64,000 nucleotides of DNA, taken from Acinetobacter lwoffii. Lineage in GTDB: Bacteria > Pseudomonadota > Gammaproteobacteria > Pseudomonadales > Moraxellaceae. The stretch covers positions 37,252-101,251 of the forward strand of contig NZ_JALJVC010000012.1 in the NCBI RefSeq assembly GCF_022967985.1. The letters run 5' to 3'. Shown here in pieces: positions 18,577 to 27,694 of this stretch. The notes under the pieces are model-generated. The model had not been told where the DNA came from. It did no database searches and was given only the letters and a program-made list of their open reading frames with translations. A program made the position numbers and the translations under genes. Each line of letters begins with the position of its first letter. The first letter of the stretch is position 1.

Positions 18577-18783
18577 TTAAACTTTTTGAATTAGCAAGGT
18601 ATCCGTCTGATTATTGCTTTTCGGATTCGAATGTTTATTCACAATTTTGATATTCCCCTCTGACTCTAAAGACTCGCAGAGCTCCACCACCTTTTGCATA
18701 TCTTCAGCCTTAATGCCTACGCCGAGGATTAATTTTTTTCCGGCTTCTAATTGGCTAATTTTTGTTTGAATTTTATCTAACAC
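18577..18783 (-). CDS. Small hypothetical protein (68 aa)
   Basis: A soluble, charged 68-residue protein with no family I recognise. It contains a predicted helix (MLDKIQTKISQLEAGKK), a short strand-like LILGVG, a second helix and a C-terminal TDTLLIQKV. It ends just before a bidirectional terminator and has an AGGAG-like site before the ATG, so it is probably translated. It lacks a signal peptide and Cys residues other than one. Confidence 0.6.
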   Translation of the reverse strand: MLDKIQTKISQLEAGKKLILGVGIKAEDMQKVVELCESLESEGNIKIVNKHSNPKSNNQTDTLLIQKV

Positions 18784-18957
18784 TTTTTTCTCCTATTTAT
18801 TCAATGTTACCACCCATACAATATAGCAATTTAGTCTAAAAAAAGCGCAAAAGTTCAAATAATTTAATCTTTATTTTTCATTCAATCATTCTGTGCATGA
18901 TCTTTGCACGTTATTCTGCAACTATCTTTATTTCACATGAAAAATCAGGAGGATAAT

Positions 18958-19455
18958 ATGTCTAAATCACGTCCGAAAATTGAAAAATTTGAAGCTCTCC
19001 TCGACCGTCTTGGCAATCTTGCTGTAGAAAGCTTTCATTATATTGCGCTGTTTATTATTGGCTGTATGGTGATCTGGTCCGCTGGCCATACCGTCATTGA
19101 CATTCTGACCGTGAAACAGTTCGCCACCATTGACGACATTCTTCTGTTGTTTATTTATCTGGAACTTGGTGCCATGGTCGGCATCTATTTCAAAACCAAC
19201 CATATGCCAGTACGTTTCCTGATTTATATTGCCATTACTGCACTGACCCGTTTGCTGATTGCAGATATTCAACACACGCATAAAGCCAGCATGGATCTGG
19301 TGATTATTACCGGTTCGATTCTGATTCTGGCCTTTGCGATATTAGTGGTGCGCTATGCCTCATGGACTTATCCATCCGTGATTCGTGACAAACATAGTGA
19401 AAAGCCATTACCCCTTGGCAAAACACCGCGTCCAGAAGATGATGAATTGGCATAG
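18958..19455 (+). CDS. psiE: Phosphate-starvation-inducible protein PsiE
   Basis: An inner-membrane protein of the PsiE family with four hydrophobic spans (roughly residues 25-47, 61-80, 86-104 and 118-138). The 165-residue form starts at the ATG at 18958, directly behind a strong AGGAGG; an ATG 54 bases earlier has none. Hallmarks are IWSAGHTVIDIL and FKTNHMPVRFLIYIAITALTR. Its biochemical role is unknown even in E. coli. I looked upstream for a PHO box and saw no convincing one, so phosphate control is not supported here. Confidence 0.9.
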   Translation: MSKSRPKIEKFEALLDRLGNLAVESFHYIALFIIGCMVIWSAGHTVIDILTVKQFATIDDILLLFIYLELGAMVGIYFKTNHMPVRFLIYIAITALTRLLIADIQHTHKASMDLVIITGSILILAFAILVVRYASWTYPSVIRDKHSEKPLPLGKTPRPEDDELA

Positions 19456-19540
19456 TCTTTTAAGCCCTCTTTTTTTGCACTTCAGCTTAAAATAATACTT
19501 AAGCCTCGTTTAGGGTTTTGGGAGATTTATCTCAAGCAAT

Positions 19541-19590
19541 CTCTCCCTTGCGTAGCAGTGCTGCTACTCATCTCCTCACAGGAGAGGGAA
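19541..19590. repeat. C/T-rich interspersed hairpin repeat, copy B
   Basis: It contains CTCTCCC, a hairpin GTAGCAG-TG-CTGCTAC (19552-19567) and a TCTCCT-CAC-AGGAGA hairpin (19571-19585) like that of copy A. An inverted partial copy (GGGTTTTGGGAGAT) lies just before it. It sits between convergent psiE and the RcnB-like gene. Confidence 0.55.
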
Positions 19591-19655
19591 CTATTTTGGT
19601 CTTTTTGAGTTATTGACGTTTATAACTGAATTATCCGTTCAGAGTTTAGAGCAGT

Positions 19656-20108
19656 TTAACGATTCGGCACCAGCACATAGCGTCCGTTTTCATAAATCCA
19701 GTAGCTGCCACGCGGTGGTGCTGGTAACCCTAAACGCTGCCAATCGGTAATTACCGTATATCTCGAACTTTCAATCCGGGCAACATTCGGATCACCATTG
19801 ACCCAGCTATAACTATTCGAATTTTGATAAATAGTGGTCGGTGCCTGATACTGAATGTTTAATCCACTTTGACTCTGTGCAGGTGGATAGCCCCAATATG
19901 GTGGTCGTTGCGGGTAATGTGGTCTTGGTGGCAGCGGACGTTGCGGATAATACTGCCGTGGTGGATCATAAGATCGTGGAGCGCTGCGATAATTCGGTGT
20001 GGATCGATCTACACCACCATAACCCACCCAAGCATTGCCAGCCATACTTTGTGCAGAAGCTCCTAATAGCAATGCAGCCAATATTGCACTCGATAGTACG
20101 ATTCTCAT
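19656..20108 (-). CDS. Proline-rich periplasmic protein with RcnB-like domain
   Basis: A 150-residue exported protein. A signal peptide ends near SMAG (residue 24), a low-complexity stretch rich in Pro, Tyr and Arg covers about 37-80, and the C-terminal 35 residues (ITDWQRLGLPAPPRGSYW... then YVLVPNR) match the RcnB/DUF1236-like pattern of a DW motif, an LPxPPxG turn and a final YVLV strand. RcnB in E. coli influences nickel/cobalt homeostasis in the periplasm. No RcnA exporter is adjacent, so metal handling is only a family-based guess. Confidence 0.7.
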   Translation of the reverse strand: MRIVLSSAILAALLLGASAQSMAGNAWVGYGGVDRSTPNYRSAPRSYDPPRQYYPQRPLPPRPHYPQRPPYWGYPPAQSQSGLNIQYQAPTTIYQNSNSYSWVNGDPNVARIESSRYTVITDWQRLGLPAPPRGSYWIYENGRYVLVPNR

Positions 20109-20288
20109 TTGAGCTTCCTCCGAATAATCTGCTTATATTTTAAACAAAATAGATGCAGAAAATATGGATAAGCTCGCTGGAGCTGCAATTTTTTGTAATG
20201 CGCTCGCCTATTTTCAATCTGACAGGCACGTCGGCAAGCTACTGCTTTATGCTAAAATTACTTTTTTTAATGTTTCGAGTTGAATACT

Positions 20289-20747
20289 GTGTCTGATTTA
20301 AATTTCGATCGTTTACATGAATATTTTTCTAAAGTGCCGAGTGTTCAGAAAGAACGGATTGATAGCTATGGTTCAGATGGCAAACAGGCATGGTGGTTTA
20401 AGTTTCAGATCAATGTCGATCATCCGCTGGCTTGGCAAACTGTGCAAGAGCTGGGACATGTCCTGAATTATATTTCTAAAAATGAACGTCTTCCGACGCA
20501 GTTCCTGCCAGTATCTCCACCACCGTATATGAATGGTGTAGCCAAAGATTTCCTGTCTTGGGTGATCCAGTGTAATCACGCAGATTTCCCACCCGATGTA
20601 GTTTGTGACTGGTTAGAAGCGCGTTTACCAAATCCGGTTGATGATGAAGCGCAATGGAAAATTAAAACCGATATTTCTGAGCTGGATGAATTAACGGATA
20701 AAGAGCTGGATCAGCTGGTTCCGCCGAATCCAGAATCAAAAAGCTGA
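20289..20747 (+). CDS. Conserved hypothetical protein
   Basis: A soluble, acidic protein of about 152 residues. I do not recognise a domain. The frame opens at TTG (20280), but GTG at 20289 (MSDLNFDRLHEYF) is the more natural start. Features are a Trp-rich central segment (KQAWWFKF, HPLAWQTV), a YISKNERLPTQFLPVSPPPYMNG stretch and an acidic tail (ELDELTDKELDQLVPP). It stands alone between non-coding DNA and a convergent phospholipase gene. Confidence 0.65.
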   Translation: MSDLNFDRLHEYFSKVPSVQKERIDSYGSDGKQAWWFKFQINVDHPLAWQTVQELGHVLNYISKNERLPTQFLPVSPPPYMNGVAKDFLSWVIQCNHADFPPDVVCDWLEARLPNPVDDEAQWKIKTDISELDELTDKELDQLVPPNPESKS

Positions 20748-20755
20748 TAATAAAA

Positions 20756-20826
20756 AATCTCCCTAACTCCCTCTTTTTCAAAGAGGGACTTTCCTCCCTT
20801 TTTAAAAAGGGAGGTCAGGAGGGATT
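20756..20826. repeat. C/T-rich interspersed hairpin repeat, copy C
   Basis: Two nested hairpins: CCCTCTTT (20769-20776) with AAAGAGGG (20780-20787), and a 22-base perfect palindrome at 20793-20814 (CCTCCCTTTTT and its complement). An outer AAATCTCCCT / AGGAGGGATTT pairing encloses both. It lies between convergent genes and could end transcription both ways. Confidence 0.65.
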
Positions 20827-20831
20827 TAAAA

Positions 20832-22295
20832 TTAAAACGTCGACCAGCCGCTCCATTCCATAAAACGATACAGCCAATATTTAAAGAACGAGTTTTCTGC
20901 ATATTGAGTGTAATCTACGCTCATCGAACGGCCATTTAGATTTGACCATGCACCCTCAAAATATTGCTGGGCATCCCGGAAGACTTCGGCCTGAGGCTGA
21001 CCCACCACGCGCATATTAGTTTCCAGATTATAGTTTTTCAAATTGCGTACCGTAAAATTGGCCGAACCTAAAATCATTTCAGCTTGCTGAGCATTGCGCT
21101 TCATTAGGATCTTGCTATGACATTGCTCACCCTGAGTATGACACCAACGTACATTTATACCCGCTTCGTGCAATTCTGAAGCCACCTGCCGATTTGGAAT
21201 TCCATTCTTTTCACGGCCAAAGGCATCTTTATTTGGGTCGAGTAAAATCCGGACTTTGACACCACGTTCATGGGCCGCTATCAGACTTTTGATAATTTTT
21301 CGCTCAGACAGATAAAACATTGCCAGATCAATCTGTTCACTGGCTTTCGCGGTCTGAATCAGATTCAGAATCGCATCATAAATGGCTTTTTCAGTCAGCA
21401 CCTGAGCTTGTGGCTGGCTACTGTCTGCCTGAAAATCCCCAGCGACAATGGCTGGCATATTCGCTTGTGACATCATGCCCACAGACAGTTCTGTTTTCAA
21501 AATATCCACAGCTGTGCTCCCCCAGACCAATAAACCAATATTGGAATGCCGCGAACTGCCATCATGTGGATTCATGGATGTGACCAGTGCTTTCCAGCCT
21601 TGATCGGTATCCACCACCATGGTTTTACGATGATTGGCTTTAAAATTAAATAAATCAAAATAACTGCGCAGGGTAATTTTTTCTGTTCCAAACGGGTTTG
21701 GTAACCAGCCTGTTTCCGGATTATTGCCAATGCCCTGGCAACAAATATACCAGAAGCCGGACCAGCTTGGATTGGAAGCCCGCAATGGCGTCAGATTGGT
21801 TTCAATCACATCAATACCGTGCTGACGCAACTCCCGATACTGCTCGGATCTAATCCCGCCATAAACTGAATTGATCGGATCGGTAATAAACTTGATTTCC
21901 ACCTCAGGCTGCAGCAGGCGCTTATTGATTAAAGCATCACTCAGCTGTTGACTCAGTGCCTGATGCTGCTGCGTAGATGCACCGGTTTGCTGATTAAATA
22001 AAAACATGTCCAGCACAATCAGCGATTTGGCCTCTTCAATCATTTTCAGCATTTCATTAAAAATGCGATGATCTAAATGCTGTTTTCCTTCGGCATCCAG
22101 ATAAGTCTGATCGGCCAGAAACTTGACTTCGGCATGACGCAGTTTGCCCGTGTAATTCAGACCTTCCGGCAAAGGCTTATACGTGTGGTAGATTGCCGAA
22201 GCCAGATAACCTACGGCCAGCACACTAATGATCAAAGTCGCATAACGGCGATTCGACCAGTTCAATTTATTGTGAATTCGTTGAAAGATACGCAT
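20832..22295 (-). CDS. Phospholipase D family protein (cardiolipin synthase-like)
   Basis: A membrane-anchored phosphatidyltransferase/phosphodiesterase of 487 residues, with one N-terminal hydrophobic span (about 19-36). The first HKD motif is intact (HRKTMVVD near residue 219). The second reads HSKILMKR near 395, followed by GSANFT. The usual Asp of HxKxxxxD is Arg, while the His and Lys needed for catalysis are kept. The family includes cardiolipin synthases and secreted phospholipases; the exact substrate cannot be told. It is convergent with the preceding gene and starts beside the terminator of the zinc receptor gene. Confidence 0.85.
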   Translation of the reverse strand: MRIFQRIHNKLNWSNRRYATLIISVLAVGYLASAIYHTYKPLPEGLNYTGKLRHAEVKFLADQTYLDAEGKQHLDHRIFNEMLKMIEEAKSLIVLDMFLFNQQTGASTQQHQALSQQLSDALINKRLLQPEVEIKFITDPINSVYGGIRSEQYRELRQHGIDVIETNLTPLRASNPSWSGFWYICCQGIGNNPETGWLPNPFGTEKITLRSYFDLFNFKANHRKTMVVDTDQGWKALVTSMNPHDGSSRHSNIGLLVWGSTAVDILKTELSVGMMSQANMPAIVAGDFQADSSQPQAQVLTEKAIYDAILNLIQTAKASEQIDLAMFYLSERKIIKSLIAAHERGVKVRILLDPNKDAFGREKNGIPNRQVASELHEAGINVRWCHTQGEQCHSKILMKRNAQQAEMILGSANFTVRNLKNYNLETNMRVVGQPQAEVFRDAQQYFEGAWSNLNGRSMSVDYTQYAENSFFKYWLYRFMEWSGWSTF

Positions 22296-22333
22296 AAGAA
22301 AAAACCTAACCCAATATACTCAGGCTAGGTTTT
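22295..22333 (-). terminator. Intrinsic terminator after the zinc receptor gene
   Basis: Reading the minus strand, AAAACCTAGCC (22333-22323) pairs with GGTTAGGTTTT (22311-22301), followed by T residues. It touches the start of the phospholipase gene. Confidence 0.75.
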
Positions 22334-22401
22334 ATCTTATGATTTTTCAAGTAGATTTCGGTGAGATCTAGATGATTTGGTCGATTATTTCAGTAGACCT
22401 G

Positions 22402-24486
22402 TTAGAAATCATACTGCACGCCAACAGTAAAGTTGCGACCCACCTGCGGAATATTAGACAGGAAGGAAGTATGTGAATATACCTGATCATCAAGCAGGTT
22501 ATTGGCCTTGAAATAAACCCGATAAGCATTGTTATCTGCAAGGCTATTGGCATAGCTTAAGCCAACATTCACCATATTGTAGCCCTGGGTTTCATCTTCA
22601 TAGCTGGCGATCTTGTCCTGATTAAAGACATGATAATATTCAGCCAGACCTGACCAACCATCGGCAAAGTCTGCTTCAACTTTTGTTCCTAAACGACCTG
22701 CAGGTACACGTGGTGCATTCTCAGCTTCAATCTTGCCACGCACATAGTCCCCAAAGACGCTGAGCTTATACATATCATTGATCTGATAACCGGCTTGTGC
22801 TTCTGTACCATAGAATCTGGCTTTGTCTTGGGTATAGTCGACCAAGCGGAAGTCACCTTCACTATCTGTAGTTGAACCATAAATATAGTTATCAAACCAG
22901 TTGTGATAGACATGCACGTGATAATCGAGTTTATCGCCTTCATAATGCAGACCTAATTCAAGATTATTTGATTTCTCGACATCCAGATCTTCATTCCCTC
23001 GCTCATAAGTATTAGTTGCGAAGTGAATCCCGTCTGCATAGAGTTCCTGAGCAAGTGGCAAACGTTGTTGATGTGAACCCACTACAGAAAGCTTATAGTT
23101 TGGTGCAAATTCCCAATTGGCAGCCGCGGATGCAGATACACCTGTATCGGAATAATCTTTTTTACGCCGAGAGTCGACATCCACTTTTTGATGCTCAACG
23201 CGTGCGCCCAACTCAACATGCACGTCGCCAAGTTGCTTATGCTCTAACCCAAATAAACTGTATTTTTCAGTTTTGGTATCAGGCATCACGACAGCCTCAT
23301 GGAAATGATCATCATGTGGCTCCAATTGACCTGAAAGATCAATCTTTTGTTGGCTATATTGAGTACCAATTACCCCTTCCCAGCCTGCAACTGGCACATG
23401 CACCAACTCTAAACGTGCATCATAACCCTTGCTTTTAAAGTTACTGATGACTGCATTTTCTTCCAGTTCATCATGTTCATAATCGGTAAAGCTGGCATGC
23501 GCACGTAACTTTTCAAAACCGGCAAAAGGCTGTTCAAGTTCGGTACGGACATCATAACGCTCAGACTTTAAATCTACCCAAGGACCCGCGGTTTCTTCAT
23601 GATCGTGCTCATCTTCACCCGGTTTTGGACAGTGAAAATGATCGCCATGAATTTCACAGCCATGATATTCATGACTATGACCTGGCAAACCATACTGATC
23701 CTGACGGTTACTATAAGACAAACCAACAAAACCACGATCATGAATCCATGATCCGCCAATATTGACCGTTTGCCCTTCAGCAAAAGTATTGCCCACACGA
23801 CGTTCTTTTTCTAATTCGTCATCATGCTCATGAAAATAATCAGGTGCAATATAATCATTGGCGTTACGCTTTGAGCCTTCTACACGCAAAGCAAAGTTTT
23901 CACCAATACCCGCTGTTACACCAGCACTTGCCAGTTTTTCATCACTGCCGCTGTTATAACGCAGGCCGACTGTACCTTCCAAACCATCTTCAGGCATTTG
24001 AGTTGGGATTTTTTGATCAGTGACATTCACCAACCCACCAACTGTACCGGCACCATAAAGCAAGGTCGATGGACCGCGAATCACTTCGACCTGTTTCGCC
24101 AGAATCGGATCAACGGTGACAGCATGGTCAGGAGACAAAGTGGATACATCCGCTGTTTCAGACGCATGCTGCAACACTTTCACACGTGGACCATCTTGAC
24201 CCCGAATCACCGGACGGCTTGAGCCTGAACCATATTGATTAGAATAAACACCAAGCTCATCTGCCAAGGCATCACCAATGGTGGTGGCACGTTCAGATAG
24301 CGCTTTCTGATCCACGACCTGATCTGCAACCGCGAAATCCGCCGCAGTCTGCACCAATGGATGAGCTTGCACCTGAATCGTGTCCATGGTCTGAACCGGG
24401 ATAGAAGATGAGGATTGCTCTGCAAATACTGTAGGCGCAACTACAGCAAAAATTGACAATGTTATTAGATTCTTAGGGAAGGACAT
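22402..24486 (-). CDS. znuD: TonB-dependent zinc receptor, ZnuD type
   Basis: An outer-membrane receptor for zinc. The 694-residue protein has a signal peptide (to about residue 22), a TonB box DTIQVQA, a plug with RGQDGPRVKVL and EVIRGPSTLLYGAGTVGG, and a barrel ending in GVQYDF. A loop near residues 265-300 is packed with His, Asp, Glu and two Cys (HSHEYHGCEIHGDHFHCP, then DEHDHEE), and further His/Asp clusters occur near 225 and 390. Such loops capture zinc in Neisseria ZnuD. A near-ideal Zur box lies 31 bases before the start, which strongly supports the zinc assignment. Confidence 0.93.
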   Translation of the reverse strand: MSFPKNLITLSIFAVVAPTVFAEQSSSSIPVQTMDTIQVQAHPLVQTAADFAVADQVVDQKALSERATTIGDALADELGVYSNQYGSGSSRPVIRGQDGPRVKVLQHASETADVSTLSPDHAVTVDPILAKQVEVIRGPSTLLYGAGTVGGLVNVTDQKIPTQMPEDGLEGTVGLRYNSGSDEKLASAGVTAGIGENFALRVEGSKRNANDYIAPDYFHEHDDELEKERRVGNTFAEGQTVNIGGSWIHDRGFVGLSYSNRQDQYGLPGHSHEYHGCEIHGDHFHCPKPGEDEHDHEETAGPWVDLKSERYDVRTELEQPFAGFEKLRAHASFTDYEHDELEENAVISNFKSKGYDARLELVHVPVAGWEGVIGTQYSQQKIDLSGQLEPHDDHFHEAVVMPDTKTEKYSLFGLEHKQLGDVHVELGARVEHQKVDVDSRRKKDYSDTGVSASAAANWEFAPNYKLSVVGSHQQRLPLAQELYADGIHFATNTYERGNEDLDVEKSNNLELGLHYEGDKLDYHVHVYHNWFDNYIYGSTTDSEGDFRLVDYTQDKARFYGTEAQAGYQINDMYKLSVFGDYVRGKIEAENAPRVPAGRLGTKVEADFADGWSGLAEYYHVFNQDKIASYEDETQGYNMVNVGLSYANSLADNNAYRVYFKANNLLDDQVYSHTSFLSNIPQVGRNFTVGVQYDF

Positions 24487-24516
24487 GACCGAAGCTCAAA
24501 TTCAGTAATCTGGATT

Positions 24517-24535
24517 AATGTTATAATATAACATT
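24517..24535. promoter_or_regulatory. Zur box
   Basis: A 19-base palindrome, AATGTTATA-A-TATAACATT, with perfect 9-base arms. It matches the gamma-proteobacterial Zur consensus. It sits 31 bases before znuD and 92 bases before the divergent membrane protein gene, so zinc-loaded Zur should repress znuD and may also act on its neighbour. Confidence 0.9.
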
Positions 24536-24626
24536 TCATTATTTTTGCAATCCTTTACGATACTCAGTGTTATATTTTATTAGAATGTCCTTTGAATATT
24601 TTTGATTACATTAAAACATTATCTTT

Positions 24627-25391
24627 ATGCCCTTTACCTTGTCGCATGCTGTGCTTGCTCCACCTATTTCATATTTGACTGGGAATAGACTTCCTGTTGC
24701 TGCGCTGGCGATTGGCTGTATGGTGCCCGATTTATATCGTCTCTTTACTTCGAGTAATTCAAATATCACGCATTTATGGTCTTCGCTGATACATCCTGAC
24801 CTGTGGATCGGACTTATTTTCTGCATGATCTGGTATGGTCTATATCGCCCAGCTATTTACCGTTTCATCGGTATTCAGCATGATTTAAAGATTCACAATA
24901 TCCTTTCAGCACTAAAATTCATCCTGGTGATGTGTCTGGCAGTCATCATTGGTACAGCCACCCATTTAATCTGGGATGGACTAACGCATGTCGACTTTCG
25001 AACTTTTGCCTTTCATAACGTCTTAGCCCAACATTTTCAGTTGCTTGGACAAAGTTATCCGCTGCACCGAATTTTACAGATTGGCACCTCAGTGATTGTC
25101 TTGCCTCTTATCCTGTGGATGAGCCTGCATTACTATAAAACTCATCAGCAATATCTTGCAGTCAGTGTGAAAATCAAATCCTTTGCCTGGGGCTTATTGC
25201 TCTTTTCTATATTTACCGGCCTATTTTCTGTCTGGGATTATGCGCGCTATATTTCTACGGAAGTCTGGCAATCAGACCTCTATTATTTTACTGGTCGCTC
25301 GATCAATGAATTTAGCCAAGGCTTTCTGATCACCTTCAGCCTAGGCTGTTTACTGTTTTTATTTTTAGACAGAGAGCGCAGGATGGGTTAA
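24627..25391 (+). CDS. DUF4184-type membrane protein
   Basis: A 254-residue integral membrane protein starting MPFTLSHAVLAPP, the hallmark of the DUF4184 family. GCMVPDLYRL follows near residue 30, then about five or six hydrophobic spans, and HLIWDGLTH near residue 112. The spaced His and Asp residues (SHA, PDL, HLIWDGLTH) resemble a metal-binding membrane hydrolase layout. Its function is unknown. It diverges from znuD across a Zur box, which raises a possible zinc link that remains inference. Confidence 0.75.
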   Translation: MPFTLSHAVLAPPISYLTGNRLPVAALAIGCMVPDLYRLFTSSNSNITHLWSSLIHPDLWIGLIFCMIWYGLYRPAIYRFIGIQHDLKIHNILSALKFILVMCLAVIIGTATHLIWDGLTHVDFRTFAFHNVLAQHFQLLGQSYPLHRILQIGTSVIVLPLILWMSLHYYKTHQQYLAVSVKIKSFAWGLLLFSIFTGLFSVWDYARYISTEVWQSDLYYFTGRSINEFSQGFLITFSLGCLLFLFLDRERRMG

Positions 25392-25450
25392 ACAAAGCAC
25401 TGGCTTTGCCCCTATTCACTTTAAAATGATATTGTTTTTGACCCAAGTTC

Positions 25451-25479
25451 TTGTGACAACATGCCCAAAGAGGCATAAT
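25451..25479 (+). promoter_or_regulatory. Candidate sigma-70 promoter for aspS
   Basis: TTGTGA (25451-25456), a 17-base spacer and CATAAT (25474-25479). It lies about 75 bases before the aspS start. Confidence 0.55.
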
Positions 25480-25553
25480 CCTACCTTTACTCAAAGCGGT
25501 ACGCTGTTTACGTATTCGCTGACCTTAACCCATATAGTTGGATTTCTAACGCT

Positions 25554-27338
25554 ATGATGCGAACTCATTACTGCGGTTCTTTAACCGAAGCTCAAATTGA
25601 CCAAACCGTAACATTATGCGGTTGGGTACACCGTCGCCGTGACCACGGTGGTGTAATCTTCCTTGACATGCGTGACCGTGATGGTCTTGTTCAAGTGGTT
25701 ATTGACCCAGATACTCCTGAAGCATTCGCAACTGCTGATAAAGTACGTTCAGAATTTGTATTAAAAATTACAGGCCGTGTGCGTCGCCGTTATGAGGGCA
25801 CAGAAAATGCCAATATGGTGAGCGGTCAAATCGAAGTTTTGGGTAAAGAAATTGAAGTTCTTGCTCAGTCTGAAACTCCGCCATTCCCTTTGAATGACGA
25901 AAACACCAATATTTCTGAAGAAATTCGTTTGAAATACCGTTTCCTGGATATCCGTCGTCCAGAAATGCTAGACCGTTTACGTTTCCGTTCTAAATTAACC
26001 AACTTGATTCGTAACTACTTCGAAGACAATGGTTTCCTAGACGTTGAAACTCCGATCTTAACTCGTGCAACTCCTGAAGGCGCACGTGACTATCTAGTTC
26101 CAAGCCGTGTATCTAATGGTAGCTTCTATGCACTGCCACAATCTCCACAGCTATTCAAACAGTTGTTGATGGTGGGCGGTATTGATCGTTACTACCAAAT
26201 CGCTAAATGTTTCCGTGATGAAGACTTACGTGCGGATCGTCAGCCTGAATTCACCCAAATCGACGTTGAAACATCGTTCATGAGTGACGATGACATCATG
26301 GATTTAATGGAAACTTTAACTGTGAAGATGTTCAAAGAACTTCTAAACGTAGAGTTTGATAAATTCCCACGCATGACCTATAACGATGCAATGCGTGACT
26401 ATGCATCTGACAAACCAGATATGCGTATTCCGTTGAAACTGGTTGACGTTGCAGACTTGATGCAAGACGTTGAGTTCAAAGTATTCGCAGGTCCTGCAAA
26501 AGATCCTAAAGGCCGTATCGTTGCGCTTCGCGTACCGGGTGCTGGTTCACTTCCACGTAGCGCGATTGATGAATATACGAAGTTTGTAGGCATCTACGGT
26601 GCACGCGGTTTGGCTTACATCAAAGTCAACGAACTTGAAAAAGGTATCGAAGGTCTTCAATCTCCAATCGTGAAATTCATCGAGCCAATCGTGCTTGATC
26701 TATTGAAACGTGTTGGCGCTGAAAATGGCGACATCGTATTCTTCGGTGCAGACAAAGCGAAAGTTGTAAACGATGCCATGGGCGCGCTTCGTGTAAAGAT
26801 CGGTCATGACATGAAACTTGCAACTTGCGAGTGGGCGCCACTTTGGGTGGTTGATTTCCCAATGTTCGAAGAAACTGATGATGGTAAATGGACATCTGTG
26901 CATCACCCATTCACGCTTCCAAAATCTAGCGTAGAAGAAGTGAAGAACAACCCAGGCGCTGCGCTTTCTGTGGCTTACGATATGGTATTGAACGGTACTG
27001 AAATCGGTGGTGGTTCACTGCGTATCCATAACCTTGAAATGCAAAAAGCGATCTTTGAAGCGCTTGGCATTGGTGAAGAAGAAGCAGAAGAGAAATTCAG
27101 CTTCTTGTTAAATGCATTACGTTACGGTGCTCCTCCGCATGGTGGTTTGGCATTTGGTCTTGACCGTCTTGTGATGCTCATGACTGGCGGTTCTTCAATT
27201 CGTGACGTGATCGCGTTCCCGAAAACCAAGACTGCTGAATGTCCATTGACTCAAGCGCCAGCACCAGTTGAATCAAACCAACTGCGTGACCTTGGTATTC
27301 GCTTACGTGAAAAACCAAAAGCTGAATCTCAAGAATAA
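25554..27338 (+). CDS. aspS: Aspartyl-tRNA synthetase
   Basis: It charges tRNA-Asp (and probably tRNA-Asn, being the bacterial type) in the cytoplasm. The 594-residue length and layout are typical: an N-terminal OB fold ([22 protein letters not shown]), class II motif 2 ([16 protein letters not shown] near 222-237), the bacterial GAD insert, and motif 3 ([12 protein letters not shown] near 535). Start codons MM allow 25554 or 25557. It marks one border of the lipooligosaccharide core gene block. Confidence 0.97.
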   Translation: MMRTHYCGSLTEAQIDQTVTLCGWVHRRRDHGGVIFLDMRDRDGLVQVVIDPDTPEAFATADKVRSEFVLKITGRVRRRYEGTENANMVSGQIEVLGKEIEVLAQSETPPFPLNDENTNISEEIRLKYRFLDIRRPEMLDRLRFRSKLTNLIRNYFEDNGFLDVETPILTRATPEGARDYLVPSRVSNGSFYALPQSPQLFKQLLMVGGIDRYYQIAKCFRDEDLRADRQPEFTQIDVETSFMSDDDIMDLMETLTVKMFKELLNVEFDKFPRMTYNDAMRDYASDKPDMRIPLKLVDVADLMQDVEFKVFAGPAKDPKGRIVALRVPGAGSLPRSAIDEYTKFVGIYGARGLAYIKVNELEKGIEGLQSPIVKFIEPIVLDLLKRVGAENGDIVFFGADKAKVVNDAMGALRVKIGHDMKLATCEWAPLWVVDFPMFEETDDGKWTSVHHPFTLPKSSVEEVKNNPGAALSVAYDMVLNGTEIGGGSLRIHNLEMQKAIFEALGIGEEEAEEKFSFLLNALRYGAPPHGGLAFGLDRLVMLMTGGSSIRDVIAFPKTKTAECPLTQAPAPVESNQLRDLGIRLREKPKAESQE

Positions 27339-27359
27339 TTTCTTGACGTTTTAAGTGAA

Positions 27360-27389
27360 AAAGCCCTGCCTCGTGCAGGGCTTTTTTTG
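27360..27389 (+). terminator. Intrinsic terminator after aspS
   Basis: AAAGCCCTGC-CTC-GTGCAGGGCTTT followed by T residues. Confidence 0.92.
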
Positions 27390-27394
27390 TAAGA

Positions 27395-27423
27395 TTGAGT
27401 CGTATCTGGAACAGTGGCATAAT
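27395..27423 (+). promoter_or_regulatory. Candidate promoter for the small membrane protein and acyltransferase genes
   Basis: TTGAGT (27395-27400), 17 bases, CATAAT (27418-27423), starting directly after the aspS terminator. Confidence 0.5.
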
Positions 27424-27454
27424 AGCCACAGTTTTTAATCTAAGGTAATTAGCA

Positions 27455-27676
27455 ATGGCTATGCGTCCTGCAGTTCGTAATCGCAGCATTATGCTTATTG
27501 TATTTTCAGTGGTTCAATGGCTGTTCATGCGCTATATCCTTGCCAACAACCTGTTCAACCTCGATACCAATGACCGTATTGTGTATTTCTGCCTGAGCAG
27601 TATTTTAGGTGCCCTGCTGATTTTTGTAGGTTTGATTTATATGGTGCTGAAAGGCAATCCGGACAAAGACCTATAA
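27455..27676 (+). CDS. Small two-span membrane protein
   Basis: A 73-residue protein with hydrophobic spans near residues 12-30 and 44-64, a basic N terminus (MAMRPAVRNRS) and a polar tail. I do not recognise a family. It has its own candidate promoter, lies 18 bases ahead of the acyltransferase gene in the same direction and probably shares its transcript. Confidence 0.7.
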   Translation: MAMRPAVRNRSIMLIVFSVVQWLFMRYILANNLFNLDTNDRIVYFCLSSILGALLIFVGLIYMVLKGNPDKDL

Positions 27677-27694
27677 TCTGACCATCTGGACACC

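Noticed and set aside
18784..18957. Possible PHO box upstream of psiE
   Set aside because: No two clear CTGTCAT-type half sites at the right spacing.
24566..24580. A second, degenerate Zur-like site downstream of the main box
   Set aside because: Only one half resembles the consensus; likely chance in AT-rich DNA.
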